Below the pieces are notes generated by a model. It was not told where the DNA came from, did no database searches, and was given only the letters and a program-made list of their open reading frames with translations. Both the position numbers and the translations under genes were made by a program. Positions 43,805 through 52,081 of a stretch of DNA of 64,000 nt are shown here, one piece after another; the first letter of the stretch is position 1; each line of letters begins with the position of its first letter. The stretch is from JAICMB01 sp035295125. Lineage in GTDB: Bacteria > Acidobacteriota > Terriglobia > Bryobacterales > Bryobacteraceae. The DNA is taken from contig DATGJP010000064.1 of assembly GCA_035295125.1 (NCBI GenBank), forward strand, positions 1-64,000, read 5' to 3'.

Positions 43805-44527
43805 ATGAGTGAGCGGGATGCCGGCATAGAAGCGGTCTTGCGCGCGTCGGCGCGTACGGCCGCGGTTGTTGAGACCGACATGCGGCGTGGTTTGACGGGT
43901 TTGGCAACGGTCGCCGTTGTCGCACCATTGCTTGGGATATTGGGCAACGTTGTCGGAATTGTTGACTCCTTTCGGGGGATTGGCACCGAAAAGTCCGTTG
44001 TGCTGGCATTAACCGCTTTGGGCCTTTCCCACGCGTTCATGTTCACGGCGTTTGGTTTACTGGTTGGTCTGGTTGCTTTTGCGTTTTACAAGCAGTTGAG
44101 TACCCGGGCCGATGGGTTAAGTCTTGAAATGCGGTGCGCATCGCTCGATTTGGCGAATCTACTTACGGCGAATTGGTCGCGCTTAGCCGCAGGACTCTTA
44201 CACGATGATGTTCTAAGCAGCCCGCCAGAGGCAAAGGCGGCCCGAAAGCGCATCTCGCGGCCCATGATTGTCATTGGGGTCGCACTGATTGCGGCTTGGC
44301 TCCTGCGCTCGTCCTCGTGGATGTACTTCGATCATTACTCCGAGGATTCTGCGGCCGCCTGGGCGTTTGCCTATGTTCTCCTTCGATTCGGCATTGCATC
44401 GCTGTTCGCCGATTTGCTGTGGGTCAGAATTCTGCATCGGGGCTCGAGCGGACGCGCGTGCATCGCGGCGCTGATTACGTTGTCGTGGAGCGTTATCGAG
44501 TTTTGGTTGGGTGCGCGCCTGTTCTAG
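43805..44527 (+). CDS. MotA/TolQ/ExbB-like membrane protein (orphan)
   Basis: A 240-residue membrane protein. Residues about 28-98 match the proton-channel core (RRGLTGLATVAVVAPLLGILGNVVGIVDSFRGIG, then ALTALGLSHAFMFTAFGLLVGLVAFAFYKQL). The usual family order is kept: a long Gly/Pro-containing helix and an A-x-T-x-x-G-L motif. The C-terminal half adds three more hydrophobic helices (about 154-172, 183-206 and 215-238) that normal ExbB lacks. No ExbD/TolR partner follows, so it may not energise an outer-membrane receptor in the ordinary way. No close function can be given. Confidence 0.75.
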   Translation: MSERDAGIEAVLRASARTAAVVETDMRRGLTGLATVAVVAPLLGILGNVVGIVDSFRGIGTEKSVVLALTALGLSHAFMFTAFGLLVGLVAFAFYKQLSTRADGLSLEMRCASLDLANLLTANWSRLAAGLLHDDVLSSPPEAKAARKRISRPMIVIGVALIAAWLLRSSSWMYFDHYSEDSAAAWAFAYVLLRFGIASLFADLLWVRILHRGSSGRACIAALITLSWSVIEFWLGARLF

Positions 44528-44569
44528 GCGAGCCTTTTCATTCGTCCTTTATTCGCCTACAATGGAGTC

Positions 44570-44860
44570 GTGCCGGCTCGCTGGTGTACGGTCACGCTGG
44601 TTCACGAGAACGGACGGCGCTACAGCATCGACGTAGAGGCCGTAAGTAGCTTCGACGCAGCCCACCTGTACGTGTGCCACGTTAGGGAGCACCCGGATGA
44701 GGGTCTGCCCATTCCACATCCTGGGTCGCTCTTTGAAGTCGTCGCTGATGGGCATGTGTATCGTGTCGAAGGCGCTCGCCTGAAGCGTTGGATTGAAAAA
44801 CAGCGATCCGCGCTGCACGGCCCCAAAGGGTATCTCTTCCGTAAACGGCCCGAACTGTGA
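44570..44860 (+). CDS. Small hypothetical protein
   Basis: The GTG at 44570 starts a 96-residue protein without signal or membrane segment: ARWCTVTLVHENGRRYSIDVEAVSSFDAAHLYVCHVREHP, then LFEVVADGHVYRVEGARLKRWIEKQRS. Alternating strands and one final helix suggest a small alpha/beta domain, perhaps regulatory or binding. No family was recognised. It lies between the ExbB-like gene and the PadR operon. Confidence 0.65.
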   Translation: MPARWCTVTLVHENGRRYSIDVEAVSSFDAAHLYVCHVREHPDEGLPIPHPGSLFEVVADGHVYRVEGARLKRWIEKQRSALHGPKGYLFRKRPEL

Positions 44861-44901
44861 TGATCAGAGGCTTAGCTCGCAGGCACTGCAAAAATCGACC
44901 A

Positions 44902-44950
44902 TTGACAGTCGGGCAGAATTACGCCAAGATATATCGGACGATATATCGGA
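44902..44950 (+). promoter_or_regulatory. Promoter and perfect palindromic operator of the PadR-ABC operon
   Basis: TTGACA (44902-44907) is a consensus -35; a weak -10 lies near 44926-44931. Overlapping and following it is the perfect inverted repeat GATATATCG-GA-CGATATATC (44928-44947). The stretch also reads as a direct repeat of GATATATCGGA. The GTG start of padR is at 44960. Such TATATCG dyads are typical PadR boxes, so autorepression is very likely. Confidence 0.75.
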
Positions 44951-44959
44951 GGTGCAATC

Positions 44960-45523
44960 GTGAGATCCCATTGGGCACGAAGTTTCAACAGCGCGTGGGG
45001 ACCGTGGGCGGGTTTTGCGGGACCTGCTTTCGGACGCCAGGCGCGGTTTTTCGAGTTCGGCGAAATCCGGCTGGCGATCCTGTCGTTGTTGCAGGAAGGG
45101 CCGAAGCACGGCTACCAACTGATGAAGGAGATCATGGACCGCTCCGGCGGCTTCTATAAAGCCAGCGCGGGAAGTATGTATCCGACCCTGCAGCAACTCG
45201 AGGATGAGGGGCTCATCGAATCGGAGAAGGTGGAGGGACGGCGGGTTTACCGTTTGACGGTAGCGGGAAAGGCCGAACTGGAGAAGGACCCGGAGGCAGT
45301 CCGGCGGATTTGGGAACGCGCGGAGAGCTGGGAGGATTGGGGCCAGTGCATGGGTCCCGGCGCTATGGTCTTCGCCGGTTCGATCGCCACCGTCGTAAAA
45401 TCGGTACTGCGCGCCGCGACCTGGGCGGGTTCCTCGAGCACGCGGCAGACACAATTACACGACATAATCAACAAGTTCTGCAACGACCTGGAGGACCTGG
45501 CGGAGGGCAAGCATGGGCGTTGA
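44960..45523 (+). CDS. PadR-family transcriptional regulator of an ABC exporter
   Basis: A 187-residue PadR protein with a glycine/tryptophan-rich N-terminal extension (NSAWGPWAGFAGPAFG). The winged helix follows: FEFGEIRLAILSLLQEGPKHGYQLMKEIMDRSGGFYKASAGSMYPTLQQLEDEGLIESEKVEGRRVYRLTVAGKAEL. A C-terminal helical dimerisation domain completes it. This is the LmrR/PadR type that represses a neighbouring drug exporter and is relieved by ligand binding. Its end overlaps the ATPase gene by 11 bp. The operator at 44928-44947 lies directly upstream. Confidence 0.95.
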   Translation: MRSHWARSFNSAWGPWAGFAGPAFGRQARFFEFGEIRLAILSLLQEGPKHGYQLMKEIMDRSGGFYKASAGSMYPTLQQLEDEGLIESEKVEGRRVYRLTVAGKAELEKDPEAVRRIWERAESWEDWGQCMGPGAMVFAGSIATVVKSVLRAATWAGSSSTRQTQLHDIINKFCNDLEDLAEGKHGR

Positions 45524-46535
45524 AGTTCGCATGAAGGATTTGCGGAAAGTGTACACATCGCCTCCGCCGATGATGGGCGGCCCGGGAATGGCGATGCTGC
45601 GCGGCTCCGCAGGGGGCAAAAAGAAGCCCAAGAAAGACGCCCATATCGTCGCGCTCGACGGCATTTCGCTCGAGATCGAAGCAGGCGAAATCTTTGGACT
45701 TCTGGGGCCGAACGGGGCCGGAAAATCGACCACCGTAGGAATTCTCACGACACGCGTGAGGCCGACCGGCGGCCAGGCATGGATCGGAAGCCTCGACGTG
45801 TGGCAGCAGCAGGTGGAGGCTAAGCGCCTGATCGGCGTTGTGCAGCAGCGGCCGAACCTCGATTTCTCGCTCACGGCTCGCGAGATTTTGCTTTTTCACG
45901 CGGCTTACTACGGGGTTCCATCGGCTGACAGAGTGCGGCGCGCAACCGAGTTGCTGGAAAGGTTTCAACTAACCGACCGTGCTGATGAACTGACGCGCGG
46001 ATTTTCGGGGGGAATGATGCAGCGGCTGTCGATTGCTCGCGCCATGATGCACGATCCACAAGTGCTGTTCCTGGATGAGCCGAGCACCGGGCTCGACCCG
46101 CAGACACGCCTTCTTCTCTGGGAGATCATCCGCGAGTACAACGCGCAAGGCAAGACGATCCTGCTCACGACGCACAATATGGACGAGGCGGACGCCCTGT
46201 GCCGGCGCATCGCGATTGTGGATCATGGCCGCGTCATTGCGACGGGCACTCCTGCCGATCTCAAACGCTCGCTGCCGGGAGGTTATCTGCTGCGGCTGCG
46301 TGTCAGCGGAGTTCCGCCGGAGCTCGTGGGGCGGCTCGAGAAGTTGCCAGGTGTCACCGAAGTGAAGCCGTTGAATGGCAGCATTGACGTCTACGCCGAT
46401 CGGGGCGGGGCGCTAATCCCGTCGATTGTGGAAGCCATAACCGGCGCGGGAAGCGAATTGTGCGACGTTCATATCGCCGAACCCAGCCTGGAGAATCTGT
46501 TTCTGCACCACACCGGAAGGAGTCTTCGCCAATGA
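45513..46535 (+). CDS. ABC transporter ATPase (DrrA type)
   Basis: A 340-residue ATPase. Walker A is GPNGAGKST, the Q-loop region reads GVVQQRPNLD, the signature is FSGGMMQRL (variant of LSGGQ), Walker B is VLFLDEPSTGLDPQ and the H-loop is TTHNMDEAD. The C-terminal extension resembles the DrrA accessory domain. Oddly, about 25 residues rich in Met, Pro, Gly and Lys (PPPMMGGPGMAMLRGSAGG to KKKPKKD) are inserted after the first strand, where other family members go straight on. It couples to the permease whose ATG overlaps its stop (ATGA). It probably exports a hydrophobic compound, perhaps an antibiotic. Confidence 0.95.
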   Translation: MGVEVRMKDLRKVYTSPPPMMGGPGMAMLRGSAGGKKKPKKDAHIVALDGISLEIEAGEIFGLLGPNGAGKSTTVGILTTRVRPTGGQAWIGSLDVWQQQVEAKRLIGVVQQRPNLDFSLTAREILLFHAAYYGVPSADRVRRATELLERFQLTDRADELTRGFSGGMMQRLSIARAMMHDPQVLFLDEPSTGLDPQTRLLLWEIIREYNAQGKTILLTTHNMDEADALCRRIAIVDHGRVIATGTPADLKRSLPGGYLLRLRVSGVPPELVGRLEKLPGVTEVKPLNGSIDVYADRGGALIPSIVEAITGAGSELCDVHIAEPSLENLFLHHTGRSLRQ

Positions 46536-47302
46536 ACTGGAAAACATTCACTGCGATGTTGGGACGCGACGCGCACGTGGCTCGTCGCAATCTCGCGACT
46601 TTCCTGTTGCAGACCATGCTGCAGCCGCTGCTCTTTGTATTCGTGTTCGGACGGGTGCTGGTGAGCAGCGGAATGATGGCGGGCAGCTACAAAGGTGTAA
46701 TCCTGCCGGGCATCATGAGCATCAGCATGATGATCAGCGGCGTGCAGGCAGTGGCGATGCCTCTGATCGCGGAGTTTCAGTTTACCCGCGAGATCGAGGA
46801 CCGGCTGCTGGCTCCTATGCGGATCGAATGGCTGGCGGTGGAGAAGATTATCGCAGGGATGCTGCAAGCGTTGGTCGCCGGCGCGGTGGTGGTGCCGGCA
46901 GCCTGGCTGCTGCTGGGTAGCGGCGTCGGACTCAGCCTGCAAAAGCCGATCCTGTTTGTCGTGGTGGCGCTGCTGGTGGCGTTGTTGTCATCAACAGGCG
47001 GCCTGGCGCTGGGATGCAGCGTCGGGCAAACGCAGATCGGACTGATGTTCAGCCTGGTCCTGACGCCGATGATCATGTTCGGCTGCGTCTACTATCCCTG
47101 GAGCGCGCTGTCGAATTTTCCCGTGATTAAGGCGGCAGTGCTGATTAACCCGCTGGTCTACGCCAGCGAGGGGTTGCGCGGCACGTTGGCGCCGCAATAC
47201 CCGCATATTCCTTTGCTCATCATTGTGGCGGTTCTCGTGGTGGCGAATGCCGGGTTGGTTGTATTGGGGCTGAACCGGTTTGTGAAGAAGGCGGTGAGTT
47301 AA
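46532..47302 (+). CDS. ABC-2 type permease (DrrB-like)
   Basis: The ATG at 46532 overlaps the ATPase stop and gives 256 residues. Six hydrophobic helices can be picked out: FLLQTMLQPLLFVFVFGRVL, GVILPGIMSISMMISGVQAVAMPLI, AGMLQALVAGAVVVPAAWLLLG, ILFVVVALLVALLSSTGGLALG, IGLMFSLVLTPMIMFGCVYYPWSAL and the last near LLIIVAVLVVANAGLVVLGL. The motif of the ABC-2 domain around LSNFPVIKAAVLINPLVYASEGLRG is present. It works with the ATPase encoded upstream. Confidence 0.95.
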   Translation: MNWKTFTAMLGRDAHVARRNLATFLLQTMLQPLLFVFVFGRVLVSSGMMAGSYKGVILPGIMSISMMISGVQAVAMPLIAEFQFTREIEDRLLAPMRIEWLAVEKIIAGMLQALVAGAVVVPAAWLLLGSGVGLSLQKPILFVVVALLVALLSSTGGLALGCSVGQTQIGLMFSLVLTPMIMFGCVYYPWSALSNFPVIKAAVLINPLVYASEGLRGTLAPQYPHIPLLIIVAVLVVANAGLVVLGLNRFVKKAVS

Positions 47303-47319
47303 CCGGAGGTACGCGTCTC

Positions 47320-48648
47320 ATGCGGATCTTGGTTGCATCTTTTCTGATCGTCGCTGCGGTGCAGGCGGCTGAGCCGCCCGCAGTGCGTCCTCCGATGGGT
47401 TGGAACAGTTGGGACGCCTATGGCACTACTGTCACCGAAGCCGAGGTGAAGGCGAATGCCGATTACATGGCCAGGAACCTGAAGTCGCACGGTTGGCAGT
47501 ACATCGTCGTGGATATACAGTGGTCGGAACCGAATCCCTCAACGCACGGCTATCGGACAAACGCCGAGTTGGCCATGGATGGCTACGGCAGGCTGATTCC
47601 GGCGGAGACTCGCTTTCCGTCGGCGGCCGGCGGGCGAGGCTTCAAACCGCTGGCGGACTATGTTCACGGCCTGGGCTTGAAGTTCGGCATCCACATCATG
47701 CGTGGGATTCCGCGCCAGGCTGTGAAGGCCAATTTGCCGGTATTTGGAACGAGCGTGAAGGCGGCCGACATCGCCGACCAACACTCCCTTTGTCCCTGGA
47801 ACAACGACATGTACGGGGTGGATACGAGCCGCCCCGGCGGGCAGGAATACTACGATTCCTTGCTCAGGCTGTATGCCGAGTGGGGCGTCGATTTCATCAA
47901 GGCTGACGATATCGCGCGACCGGTTCATCGGGGCGAGATTGCCGCGCTGCATCGTGCGATCGGAAAAACCGGGCGGAGTGTTGTGTTAAGCCTTTCGCCG
48001 GGGCCCGCTACGATCAAGGATCTTTCGTTCCTCCAGGAAAACGCCAACATGTGGCGCATCTCCGATGATTTCTGGGACGATTGGCAGTCGCTCAAGCAGA
48101 TGTTCCTGCTGCTTTCCGTATGGGGGGGCGTTGGGCGCCCGGGCGCATGGCCGGACGCTGACATGCTTCCTCTCGGTCGAATCGGCCTGAGCGCAGACCG
48201 CAAAGAAGCTCGCATGACTCACTTCACCCAGGACGAGGCCAGGACGGTGATGAGCCTGTGGTCGATCGCGCAGTCGCCTCTCATTTTTGGCGGCGACCTG
48301 CCGGCGAATGACGATTTTACGTTGTCTCTACTGACGAATGATGAGGTTTTGGCGGTGGATCAGAATGGCTCCCACGGGTATCCGTTCTGGCAATCCGGTG
48401 GACAGGTTGCCTGGGTGGCCGATGGCGAGACCGCGGACGTGAAGTACCTCGGAGTCTTCAACACAGAGGACCGGCCAAGGGAGGTCAAAGTTGACTGGGC
48501 GGCACTGGGACTCCCCGAGCATTGTCTGCTGCGGGATCTGTGGAAACACGAAGATCTCGCCGACGCCTCTGGCGGACATAAGTTCGCGATTGCGCCGCAT
48601 GCGTCGGGGCTGTATCGCGTCTCGGCGGAGAAGCGGCCCACTCACTGA
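47320..48648 (+). CDS. GH27-family glycoside hydrolase (alpha-galactosidase-like)
   Basis: A 442-residue exported enzyme. The signal peptide is MRILVASFLIVAAVQA, and the family start PPMGWNSWDAYGTTVTEAEVKANADYMARNL is classic for clan GH-D. The nucleophile is expected in DFIKADDIARP (near D196) and the acid/base in WRISDDFWDDW (near D249/D250). The C-terminal part (about 350-440) is a beta-sandwich. Substrates are alpha-galactosides, or alpha-N-acetylgalactosaminides or beta-L-arabinopyranosides in some members. It starts 17 bp after the ABC permease but is probably functionally unrelated to it. Confidence 0.92.
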   Translation: MRILVASFLIVAAVQAAEPPAVRPPMGWNSWDAYGTTVTEAEVKANADYMARNLKSHGWQYIVVDIQWSEPNPSTHGYRTNAELAMDGYGRLIPAETRFPSAAGGRGFKPLADYVHGLGLKFGIHIMRGIPRQAVKANLPVFGTSVKAADIADQHSLCPWNNDMYGVDTSRPGGQEYYDSLLRLYAEWGVDFIKADDIARPVHRGEIAALHRAIGKTGRSVVLSLSPGPATIKDLSFLQENANMWRISDDFWDDWQSLKQMFLLLSVWGGVGRPGAWPDADMLPLGRIGLSADRKEARMTHFTQDEARTVMSLWSIAQSPLIFGGDLPANDDFTLSLLTNDEVLAVDQNGSHGYPFWQSGGQVAWVADGETADVKYLGVFNTEDRPREVKVDWAALGLPEHCLLRDLWKHEDLADASGGHKFAIAPHASGLYRVSAEKRPTH

Positions 48649-48695
48649 TCGCGGCTGGTTCTGAGTGTAAGCCATCTGAAACGCTACGTGTCGCT

Positions 48696-49835
48696 TTGGT
48701 GTCACATCAGCGGGTGACTAGAAGTAACGTCAGAAACTCGAGGCGCGGACGGCCCTTTCGGGCGGCCACGCTGCCGACCGATTTTTTAGCATCGGTCAAG
48801 ATCGCCGGTTTGCGGTACGTGACCGGCACTGGTCCAGGGATTACGAGACGGCGCCGCGGTAAAGGCTTTGAATACATAGGCCCCGACGCAAAGCCGGTGC
48901 GCGACCGGGCCGTTTTGCATCGCATACGATCGCTTGTAATCCCGCCGGCCTGGGAAAACGTCTGGATCTGTTCTGCGGAAAGTGGTCATATCCAGGCGGT
49001 CGGGCGCGATGCACGGGGGCGCAAGCAGTATCGCTATCATCCGCGGTATCGGGAGATTCGGGACGAAACCAAGTTCGGACGGATGGCGGCGTTTGGCGAG
49101 GTTCTGCCAAGGATCCGAGCGCAGGTGGACAAGGATCTATCGCTTCCAGGGTTGCCGAAGCGTAAGGTGGTGGCGGCAATCGTGAGATTGCTGGACGAGA
49201 CCTGCGTTCGGATCGGCAATGAAGAGTACGTGAAGGCCAATCATTCGTTCGGCCTGACCACGCTCCGAAACCGTCATGCCGACGTCAACGGCGACACCAT
49301 TCACTTACGGTTCAAAGGTAAGAGCAATCAGGAGCATGACATCATGCTTCGCGATCGGCGGCTTTCACGGATCGTGAAGAGGTGTCAGGACCTTCCCGGC
49401 CAGGAGCTGTTTCAATATCAGGAGGAAGCGGGCGAGTTCGTTAACGTGGACTCGGCGGATGTGAACGAGTACCTGCGTGAGATTACGGGTGATGATTTCA
49501 GCGCGAAAGATTTTCGCACCTGGCATGGAACGGGCCACATGGCGGCGCAACTTGCAGCGCTGGGGCCGGCCGAATCTGAAACCGAGGCCAAGCGGAATAT
49601 TGTCGCCGCGGTGAAGGAGACCGCGAAGCGGCTGGGAAATCGTCCGCCCGCATGCCGTAAATACTATGTGCACCCGGCGGTTTTCGAGAGTTATCTGGAC
49701 GGCTCGATCTTTGCTGCTATGCGTGAGGCGTCGTCCGGTTCCAAGGCCGGGACCGGTCAACTACGGGAGGCTGAAGTCGCGGTGTTGCGGCTGATCGAGG
49801 CGTATTCGGGGACGGTGAAGGCGAAAGCTAGCTAA
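48696..49835 (+). CDS. DNA topoisomerase IB (bacterial, poxvirus-like)
   Basis: About 379 residues if the first in-frame start (TTG 48696) is used; the real start may be one of the nearby GTG codons (48699 or 48714). The N-terminal domain reads LPTDFLASVKIAGLRYVTG to QYRYHPRYREIRDETKFGRM. The catalytic domain has RIGNEEYVKANHSFGLTTLRNRHADV with the first Arg, FKGKSNQ with the Lys, DFRTWHGTGHMAAQLA with the second Arg, and CRKYYVHPAVFESY with the nucleophilic Tyr. It relaxes both supercoil signs without ATP. The last 4 bp overlap the convergent Uma2 gene. Confidence 0.93.
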   Translation: MVSHQRVTRSNVRNSRRGRPFRAATLPTDFLASVKIAGLRYVTGTGPGITRRRRGKGFEYIGPDAKPVRDRAVLHRIRSLVIPPAWENVWICSAESGHIQAVGRDARGRKQYRYHPRYREIRDETKFGRMAAFGEVLPRIRAQVDKDLSLPGLPKRKVVAAIVRLLDETCVRIGNEEYVKANHSFGLTTLRNRHADVNGDTIHLRFKGKSNQEHDIMLRDRRLSRIVKRCQDLPGQELFQYQEEAGEFVNVDSADVNEYLREITGDDFSAKDFRTWHGTGHMAAQLAALGPAESETEAKRNIVAAVKETAKRLGNRPPACRKYYVHPAVFESYLDGSIFAAMREASSGSKAGTGQLREAEVAVLRLIEAYSGTVKAKAS

Positions 49836-50410
49836 AAGCCTGGGGTGAGGTCCGTCTGTTCGTAGAGTGCGGCCAGGGAAAAACTGGCGGCGAGAGCGGG
49901 CAAATCCAAGGTAGCGTCCGGACCGGATGCTGAGGTCACGATCCAGCGGTTTTCCGATTCGCGCGTCAACAGATCGACATGGATGCGGTCGTTCGCGATG
50001 AGGACATAGTAAATAAGGCTAGGAATCGTCTTGTAATGGTCGAATTTACGGCCTCGGTCGTATGCTTCGGTTGATGGAGAGAGCACTTCGACGATTAACT
50101 GGGGATTCAGCAACGTATCGGATTGATCGTCCGCAAATTGTCTCGGGCCACAGACGACGATGAGGTCGGGATACGTGTAGAGACCTGTTGCGTTCACTCG
50201 TACACGCATGTCGTTCGAATACACACGGCGGTCTTCGCCGGCGAGTTGCTGTCGCAAGGCGAAGAGGGCGTTACCCACAAGAATGACGTGCCTCTCCGTA
50301 GCGCCGGCCGTGGCGAACATTTCACCGGCGCAGTATTCGCTCTTATACTCGGCGCGACGCTCGATTTCGAGGTACTGTTGCGGAGTTATGTAGGCCTTTG
50401 GCTGCGTGGA
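49832..50410 (-). CDS. Uma2-family protein (DUF820, restriction-endonuclease-like fold)
   Basis: The GTG at 50410 (STQPKAYITPQQYLEIERRAEYKSEYCAGEMFATAG) follows AAAAGAAG and gives 192 residues; the frame extends to 50455. Nuclease-like core: LYTYPDLIVVCGPR (Asp) and LIVEVLSPSTEAYDRGRKFDHYKTIPSLIYYVLI (Glu, then the conserved Asp/Arg/Lys helix). The role is unknown. It is about 20 residues longer than the copy at 25325 and clearly diverged from it. Both copies overlap the 3' end of a convergent neighbour. Confidence 0.9.
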   Translation of the reverse strand, partial: STQPKAYITPQQYLEIERRAEYKSEYCAGEMFATAGATERHVILVGNALFALRQQLAGEDRRVYSNDMRVRVNATGLYTYPDLIVVCGPRQFADDQSDTLLNPQLIVEVLSPSTEAYDRGRKFDHYKTIPSLIYYVLIANDRIHVDLLTRESENRWIVTSASGPDATLDLPALAASFSLAALYEQTDLTPGF

Positions 50411-50472
50411 CACTTCTTTTATCCACGTTAGCACCGGCGTCCGCCGGCGACGCATGGGTTATCGTGACAACA

Positions 50473-51027
50473 ATGGCATTCGATGAGAGCAGCGTTCGTC
50501 CCGCCGTTCCAGGCGATGCTCGCGCGATCGCGGAAGTGCATGTGGGTGCCTGGAGGACGACGTACCAGTCCATCTTTCCGCAATCGGTGTTGGATGCGTT
50601 ATCGGTCGAAACGCGCGGGGCATTTTGGAAGGAAACGCTTTTGAAGCCTGTGCCTGAATCCGTCATTTTGGTGGGGTGCGACGAGGCCGGCCGTGTCGTA
50701 GGGTTTGCTTCAGGCGGCGCGGAACGAACGGGCCAATTGGGGTGTGATGGAGAACTATACGCCATCTATCTCGACGAGACCGTGCGCGGGCGCGGGCTGG
50801 GGACTCTACTCGTGCGCCAGGTCGCTCGCGAGCTCAAAGGGCTAGGATTCTCTTCAATGGCGGTCTGGGTTTTGGCGCTTAATCCTTACCGCAGATTCTA
50901 CGAATCGTTGGGCGGACTGTCTATTTCGGAACAGGAATTAGAGCGCGGTGGCCAGCAGTTCGTAGAGGTCGCATATGGCTGGCGGGACTTGAGCGTTCTG
51001 ATCCCGGGTCTTAACCGCACGCGTTAG
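50473..51027 (+). CDS. GNAT-family N-acetyltransferase
   Basis: The ATG at 50473 (MAFDESSVRPAVPGDARAIAEVHVGAWRTTY) gives 184 residues; starts further upstream (GTG 50464 or 50398) would run into the divergent Uma2 control region. The acetyl-CoA motif A reads LYAIYLDETVRGRGLGTLLVRQVARELKGLG (R/Q-x-x-G-x-G/A), and motif B is FYESLGG. Small-molecule or protein acetylation is expected; the substrate is unknown. The K+ channel gene follows 28 bp downstream and may be cotranscribed. Confidence 0.88.
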   Translation: MAFDESSVRPAVPGDARAIAEVHVGAWRTTYQSIFPQSVLDALSVETRGAFWKETLLKPVPESVILVGCDEAGRVVGFASGGAERTGQLGCDGELYAIYLDETVRGRGLGTLLVRQVARELKGLGFSSMAVWVLALNPYRRFYESLGGLSISEQELERGGQQFVEVAYGWRDLSVLIPGLNRTR

Positions 51028-51055
51028 AAGATAGAATTGAAGCGCACATCTAAGA

Positions 51056-52075
51056 ATGGATCGCCGACTGACACGCCGCATCCTTTGGGTGGCCGGCCTG
51101 ATTGGCTTCACGCTGGTTGTCGGAACAGTAGGGTTCCGGATCATAGAAGGCTACTCGCTGTTCGATGCCTTCTACATGACGCTGATCACGATCACAACGG
51201 TCGGCTACCAGGAACTGCATCCACTCACGCACGGCGGGCGGATCTTCAATTCGTTTCTGATCTTCTTCGGGGTGACGGCGATGTTTTTCGCGGTCGGCGC
51301 CGTGACACAGACGATCATCGAAATGGAATTGGGAGACCGCTTCGGCAGGCGCAGGACAAAACGCATGATCGACAAAATGCATGACCATTTCATCGTCTGC
51401 GGCTATGGACGCGTCGGCCGCAGCGCAGCCCAGGAGCTACGGCGAGCCGGGGTGCCTTTCATCGTGATGGATCGCGACGAGGACCGGGTCGAGCGCGCGA
51501 TGCACGCCGGGCTGATCGCGGTCCTGGCCGACTCAACCCGGGACGACAGCCTGCGGGAGGCGGGAGTGGCTCGGGCCCGCGGGATTATCGCCGCGCTCGC
51601 TACCGATGCCGACAACCTGTTCGTGATTTTGTCGGCGAAGACCCTGAATCCGCAATTGACGGTGGTGACTCGCGCGGCAGAGGAGGAGGCGGAGAACAAG
51701 TTGCGTCTCGCGGGTGCGGATACCGTGTTCGCCCCATACAGCATCGCCGGACACCGGCTCGCGCAGGCGTTATTGCGCCCGCACGTGGCCCAGTTCCTCG
51801 ATTTTGCGACTAAGGACATGGGTCTGGATGTCGCGATTGAGCAGATCCGGGTAGCTCCCGATACGGAGTTTGTATCGAAAACCCTTCGCGACATGCAGAT
51901 CCGCCGCGAGTTGGGCGTCATTGTGCTCGCCATTCGGAAGTCGAGCGGTCAGATGCTTTTCAATCCTCCCGCGGAGACGGAGATTTGCGCCGGAGATTTC
52001 CTGATTGTGATGGGGGAGCAGCCCAACCTCCAGCGGCTGGAGCGGCAGGTGACTGGGCTGCAATCGAAGGCGTAA
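51056..52075 (+). CDS. Two-helix potassium channel with RCK (TrkA-N/TrkA-C) domains
   Basis: A 339-residue protein. TM1 is about 9-28, followed by a pore helix and selectivity filter TTVGYQE (47-53). TM2 is about 63-88 (RIFNSFLIFFGVTAMFFAVGAV). A cytoplasmic TrkA-N Rossmann domain carries GYGRVG (116-121) and the acidic VMDRDEDRV. The C-terminal TrkA-C domain (about 255-330) ends LIVMGEQPNLQRLERQ. This is the MthK/Kch-like layout: a ligand-gated K+ channel regulated by nucleotides or divalent ions. A downstream in-gene start for a soluble RCK protein, known for MthK, would be plausible but is not evident. Confidence 0.94.
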   Translation: MDRRLTRRILWVAGLIGFTLVVGTVGFRIIEGYSLFDAFYMTLITITTVGYQELHPLTHGGRIFNSFLIFFGVTAMFFAVGAVTQTIIEMELGDRFGRRRTKRMIDKMHDHFIVCGYGRVGRSAAQELRRAGVPFIVMDRDEDRVERAMHAGLIAVLADSTRDDSLREAGVARARGIIAALATDADNLFVILSAKTLNPQLTVVTRAAEEEAENKLRLAGADTVFAPYSIAGHRLAQALLRPHVAQFLDFATKDMGLDVAIEQIRVAPDTEFVSKTLRDMQIRRELGVIVLAIRKSSGQMLFNPPAETEICAGDFLIVMGEQPNLQRLERQVTGLQSKA

Positions 52076-52081
52076 TACGGC

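Noticed and set aside
45513..46535. This ABC ATPase as the missing partner of the MacB-like permease at 35824
   Set aside because: It is translationally coupled to its own ABC-2 permease and PadR, lies on the other strand, and is DrrA-like rather than MacB-like.
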